A model generated the notes under the pieces. That model searched no databases. It was not told the DNA's origin and saw nothing but the letters and a program-made list of their open reading frames with translations. A DNA stretch of 64,000 bases from Bacillota bacterium. GTDB taxonomy: Bacteria; Bacillota; Clostridia; Lachnospirales; Lachnospiraceae. The first letter of the stretch is position 1, and each line of letters begins with the position of its first letter. Positions 61,975 through 64,000 of this stretch are shown here, in pieces. The stretch lies in assembly GCA_023421075.1 (NCBI GenBank), contig JAEZUM010000043.1, forward strand, positions 53,002-117,001, read 5' to 3'. The position numbers were made by a program, and so were the translations under genes.

Positions 61975-62772
61975 ATGTTTCGTATTGGTGAGTTCTCGAA
62001 GTTATGCGGATTGTCTATCGATACCTTATATCATTATGATAAGATGAAGATTCTTGAACCTGCTAAAGTGGACCGTTTTACAGGATACCGATACTACGAA
62101 GCAGGTCAACTGGTGACGGTTAATAAGATCATGGCATTAAAGGATGCCAATTTCTCTCTCGAGGAAATCGCAGCAGTACTGAAGCAAGATATTCCTTTAT
62201 CTTCCTTGATCGGTATATTGGAGAATAAATCTCTAATTCTCGAGGAGGAGCTTCATAAAGAACTCAATAGGCTGGAACGTCTCCGAACCAATATATTTTT
62301 GATTAAGAATGGAGGCATACCCCAAATGAATGAAATAACGATTAAACGTGTAGAACCAATCCGGATGGCATCAATACGAAGAAGCTTTCACAGCAGTCGA
62401 TTTGATGAGGAATTAACGGATATGTGGTCAAAGGTGAACGAGCATATCGATAAGATGGGCGGAAAACGCACCATACCTTGTATGATGTTGTATCATAGAG
62501 GGTGGAACGATCTGGATTCAACTTCAACTCTGGAGGTAGAAGTTGTAGAACCGATTACAAAGAGTTTTCCAGAATCCGATACAGTAAAGGTCTATGAACT
62601 GCCTGCAGAAGAGAAAATGGTCTGTATCGTACATCAAGGTCCCTTCTCAACGATTTCAGGCACTTACGAGGCACTTTATGATTGGATTAGTCAAAACGGC
62701 TATACCATATGCGGACCTCTTAGAGAAATTTACCATAAGGGAGAGTGGATTACTGATAATCCACAGGAATAA
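61975..62772 (+). CDS. MerR family transcriptional regulator with GyrI-like effector domain
   Basis: A 265-residue regulator. Start at 61975 behind AAGGAGG. N-terminal MerR winged helix (FRIGEFSKLCGLSIDTLYHYDK, residues 2-24) and dimerisation helix to about 110, then a GyrI-like/SOUL-type small-molecule-binding domain of 150 residues ending in CGPLREIYHKGEWITDNPQE. BmrR-type regulators of this layout sense drugs or other hydrophobic cations. It is likely autoregulated through the adjacent dyad. No transporter gene is next to it. Confidence 0.88.
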   Translation: MFRIGEFSKLCGLSIDTLYHYDKMKILEPAKVDRFTGYRYYEAGQLVTVNKIMALKDANFSLEEIAAVLKQDIPLSSLIGILENKSLILEEELHKELNRLERLRTNIFLIKNGGIPQMNEITIKRVEPIRMASIRRSFHSSRFDEELTDMWSKVNEHIDKMGGKRTIPCMMLYHRGWNDLDSTSTLEVEVVEPITKSFPESDTVKVYELPAEEKMVCIVHQGPFSTISGTYEALYDWISQNGYTICGPLREIYHKGEWITDNPQE

Positions 62773-62844
62773 ATTACAGAACTGCAGGTCCCGATTGAAT
62801 AAGATACTCTGAAATAATAGGGCCGAATGAGAATACACTATATG

Positions 62845-62890
62845 GTGCTGTGCAACAGGTGATGTGAAGAGCTGTTGTACAGCACTTTTT
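62845..62890 (+). terminator. Terminator after the merR-like gene
   Basis: GTGCTGTGCAACAG and CTGTTGTACAGCAC pair (one G-T) and TTTTT follows. Confidence 0.85.
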
Positions 62891-63049
62891 CGTATGCATA
62901 AGATAATCAGTCCTTACTATAATATAACACAAAGAATATCTCATATTTATTAATGCTTATAAGAAAACGGTATGGTATAATCTTCTGTATTAAGTAAAGT
63001 ATTGTGCTGCCGCTCAAATTAGCAGTTTAAGGCAGCAGGAGGGATTAGT

Positions 63050-63769
63050 ATGGAGAATATCACATTGGATCTGAAGGAGGAACTTCGTCGACTCGGAGCC
63101 GATATCGTTGGGATCGGAGATATTACAATGTTACCGGCAGAGGTAAGAAAAAGTATGAATTATGGGATAGCGGTAGCAGTAGCGATTGATCCTGAAGTAA
63201 TCAGGGGAATCGAAAAGGGTCCAACCATTGAATACCATGATGCCTATATTAAGCTTAATGAGAAGTTGGATAATATCGTAACATCAGGTGCACAATACAT
63301 AAAGAGCCTTGGGTATGATGCCTTTGCTCAAACGGTATCCGAGGTCTCAAAGACGGAGACTGAGTACAGCTCCATACTACCTCATAAAACAGTAGCAACC
63401 CGGGCTGGCATAGGCTGGATCGGGAAAAACGCGATGCTTGTAACGAAAGAGTATGGAAGTGCCGTACGCCTCTCGGTGATATTAACCAATGCGTGCTTAC
63501 AGGCGGATCAACCGATCAATGAATCAAATTGCAAAGATTGTATGTGTTGTAAAGAAGCTTGTCCCGGAGAGGCGATTACCGGAACAAACTGGAATATAGC
63601 CTCATTTAGAGATATTATCTTTGATCCGGTCAAATGCAGAAGAACGGCAAGAAAAATAACGAAAGAACGATTAAACCTTGAAAAAACATTATGCGGAAAA
63701 TGCGTTTTTGTTTGTCCTTTTACTCAAGTTTATTTGAAAAATGCTCCAAATAGAGATGTAATTATTTGA
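63050..63769 (+). CDS. Epoxyqueuosine reductase-like 4Fe-4S protein (QueG-related)
   Basis: A 239-residue protein. HKTVATRAGIGWIGKNAMLVTKEYGSAVRLSVILT near residue 110 is typical of QueG-related proteins. Two 4Fe-4S motifs follow: NCKDCMCCKEACPG near 163 and CGKCVFVCPF near 222. Full QueG is about 100 residues longer and has extra C-terminal HEAT-like repeats, so this is the short form of unknown substrate. AGGAGGG precedes the ATG. Confidence 0.82.
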   Translation: MENITLDLKEELRRLGADIVGIGDITMLPAEVRKSMNYGIAVAVAIDPEVIRGIEKGPTIEYHDAYIKLNEKLDNIVTSGAQYIKSLGYDAFAQTVSEVSKTETEYSSILPHKTVATRAGIGWIGKNAMLVTKEYGSAVRLSVILTNACLQADQPINESNCKDCMCCKEACPGEAITGTNWNIASFRDIIFDPVKCRRTARKITKERLNLEKTLCGKCVFVCPFTQVYLKNAPNRDVII

Positions 63770-63770
63770 A

Positions 63771-63793
63771 AAAGCCTTATTTTATAAGGCTTT
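63771..63793 (+). terminator. Hairpin after the QueG-like gene
   Basis: A perfect 10-bp stem AAAGCCTTAT / ATAAGGCTTT with a 3-base loop, starting one base past the stop. T-run short. Confidence 0.65.
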
Positions 63794-63856
63794 GCGGGCA
63801 TTGTTTAAGTTTAATAAATTGTTTTAAAAAAATAAAAAATTTAGGGTAAAAAGTTG

Positions 63857-63885
63857 TTGACAAAGATATATGTATGTGGTATCAT
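63857..63885 (+). promoter_or_regulatory. Probable rRNA operon promoter
   Basis: -35 TTGACA (63857-63862), 17-bp spacer, -10 TATCAT (63880-63885), behind an A/T-rich upstream element. The sequence then runs into a leader with the AACCTTGATAATTGAACAGT segment (63930 onward) that typically lies upstream of Clostridia 16S rRNA genes. Confidence 0.7.
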
Positions 63886-64000
63886 TTATTTTGCTGACGC
63901 GTTAAAGAAAATAAACGCAAAGCACAACGAACCTTGATAATTGAACAGTGAAACAACCCTGAAAATTCTAAAAAACTCGAAGTTCCACATGGACTTCGAA
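63886..64000 (+). other. Probable rRNA operon leader (partial)
   Basis: Non-coding transcript start region. It carries the ACCTTGATAATTGAACAGTG segment and ends in a stem TCGAAGTTCC / GGACTTCGA at about 63979-63999, consistent with pre-16S processing stem or antiterminator DNA. The 16S gene itself is beyond the window. Confidence 0.6.

Overview
The window reads as a low-GC Clostridia chromosome around the replication origin. The order rpmH-rnpA-yidD-yidC-jag-mnmE-mnmG-rsmG-parA-parB on the minus strand, facing dnaA-dnaN-yaaA-recF-gyrB-gyrA on the plus strand, is the standard Firmicutes origin layout. A DUF3881 protein, a Rex-box-controlled adhE and a selenium-dependent molybdenum hydroxylase maturation operon point to an anaerobic, fermentative, Lachnospiraceae-like organism. 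That assignment is inference from gene content; no rRNA gene lies in the window.

Region by region. 1-6.6 kb (minus): a selenium/molybdenum operon (ModE-like regulator fused to an NTP-transferase-like domain, TudS-related desulfidase, ECF S component, SelD, YedF, YqeB, cysteine-desulfurase-like enzyme, DUF3343 protein, YqeC) that runs off the left edge. 6.7-13.7 kb: tocopherol-cyclase-like protein, MFS transporter, a three-gene FtsX-type ABC transporter and a GreA factor. 13.8-17.5 kb: an accessory stretch with a SagB-type nitroreductase, two small or unknown genes, a flavin-reductase-like protein, a truncated and a tandemly expanded copy of a palindromic repeat element, and tRNA-Lys. 17.6-22.8 kb: thioredoxin, TrmB, an Fe-S flavoprotein-like reductase, a DacF-type carboxypeptidase and a coiled-coil protein with a Trp-repeat tail. 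23-29.8 kb: phosphate regulon (PhoR/PhoP-like pair, PhoU, PstBACS) with a Pho-box-like repeat upstream of pstS. 29.8-36 kb: tRNA-Arg, DUF3881, HD-GYP protein, adhE with two Rex operators, a GNAT enzyme.

36-42.4 kb: DUF4446, ParB, ParA and about 2 kb of non-coding DNA holding nine parS or parS-like 16-mers in a diverged repeat of about 140-160 bp. A four-unit 16-bp repeat lies between parA and parB. Upstream is a DegS/DegU-like two-component pair. 42.6-50.5 kb: tRNA-modification and membrane-insertion genes ending at rpmH. 50.5-52.7 kb: bipartite oriC around dnaA, with two exact DnaA boxes upstream and four GTTGATA repeats at exact 11-bp spacing between dnaA and dnaN. 52.7-60 kb: dnaN to gyrA. 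60-63.8 kb: a two-subunit class I fumarase whose first gene overlaps the gyrA end, tRNA-Ser with its own promoter, a MerR/GyrI regulator behind a 19-bp-spacer promoter, and a QueG-like Fe-S protein. The window ends in what looks like an rRNA-operon promoter and leader.

Nearly all genes around the origin are transcribed away from it. The most notable non-coding structures are the parS repeat array, the phased repeat in oriC, the parA-parB 16-bp repeats and the 72-bp repeat element. The most notable gene sets are the selenium/molybdenum operon with its transporter and desulfidase, and the Trp-repeat protein ending in a FliM-like motif.
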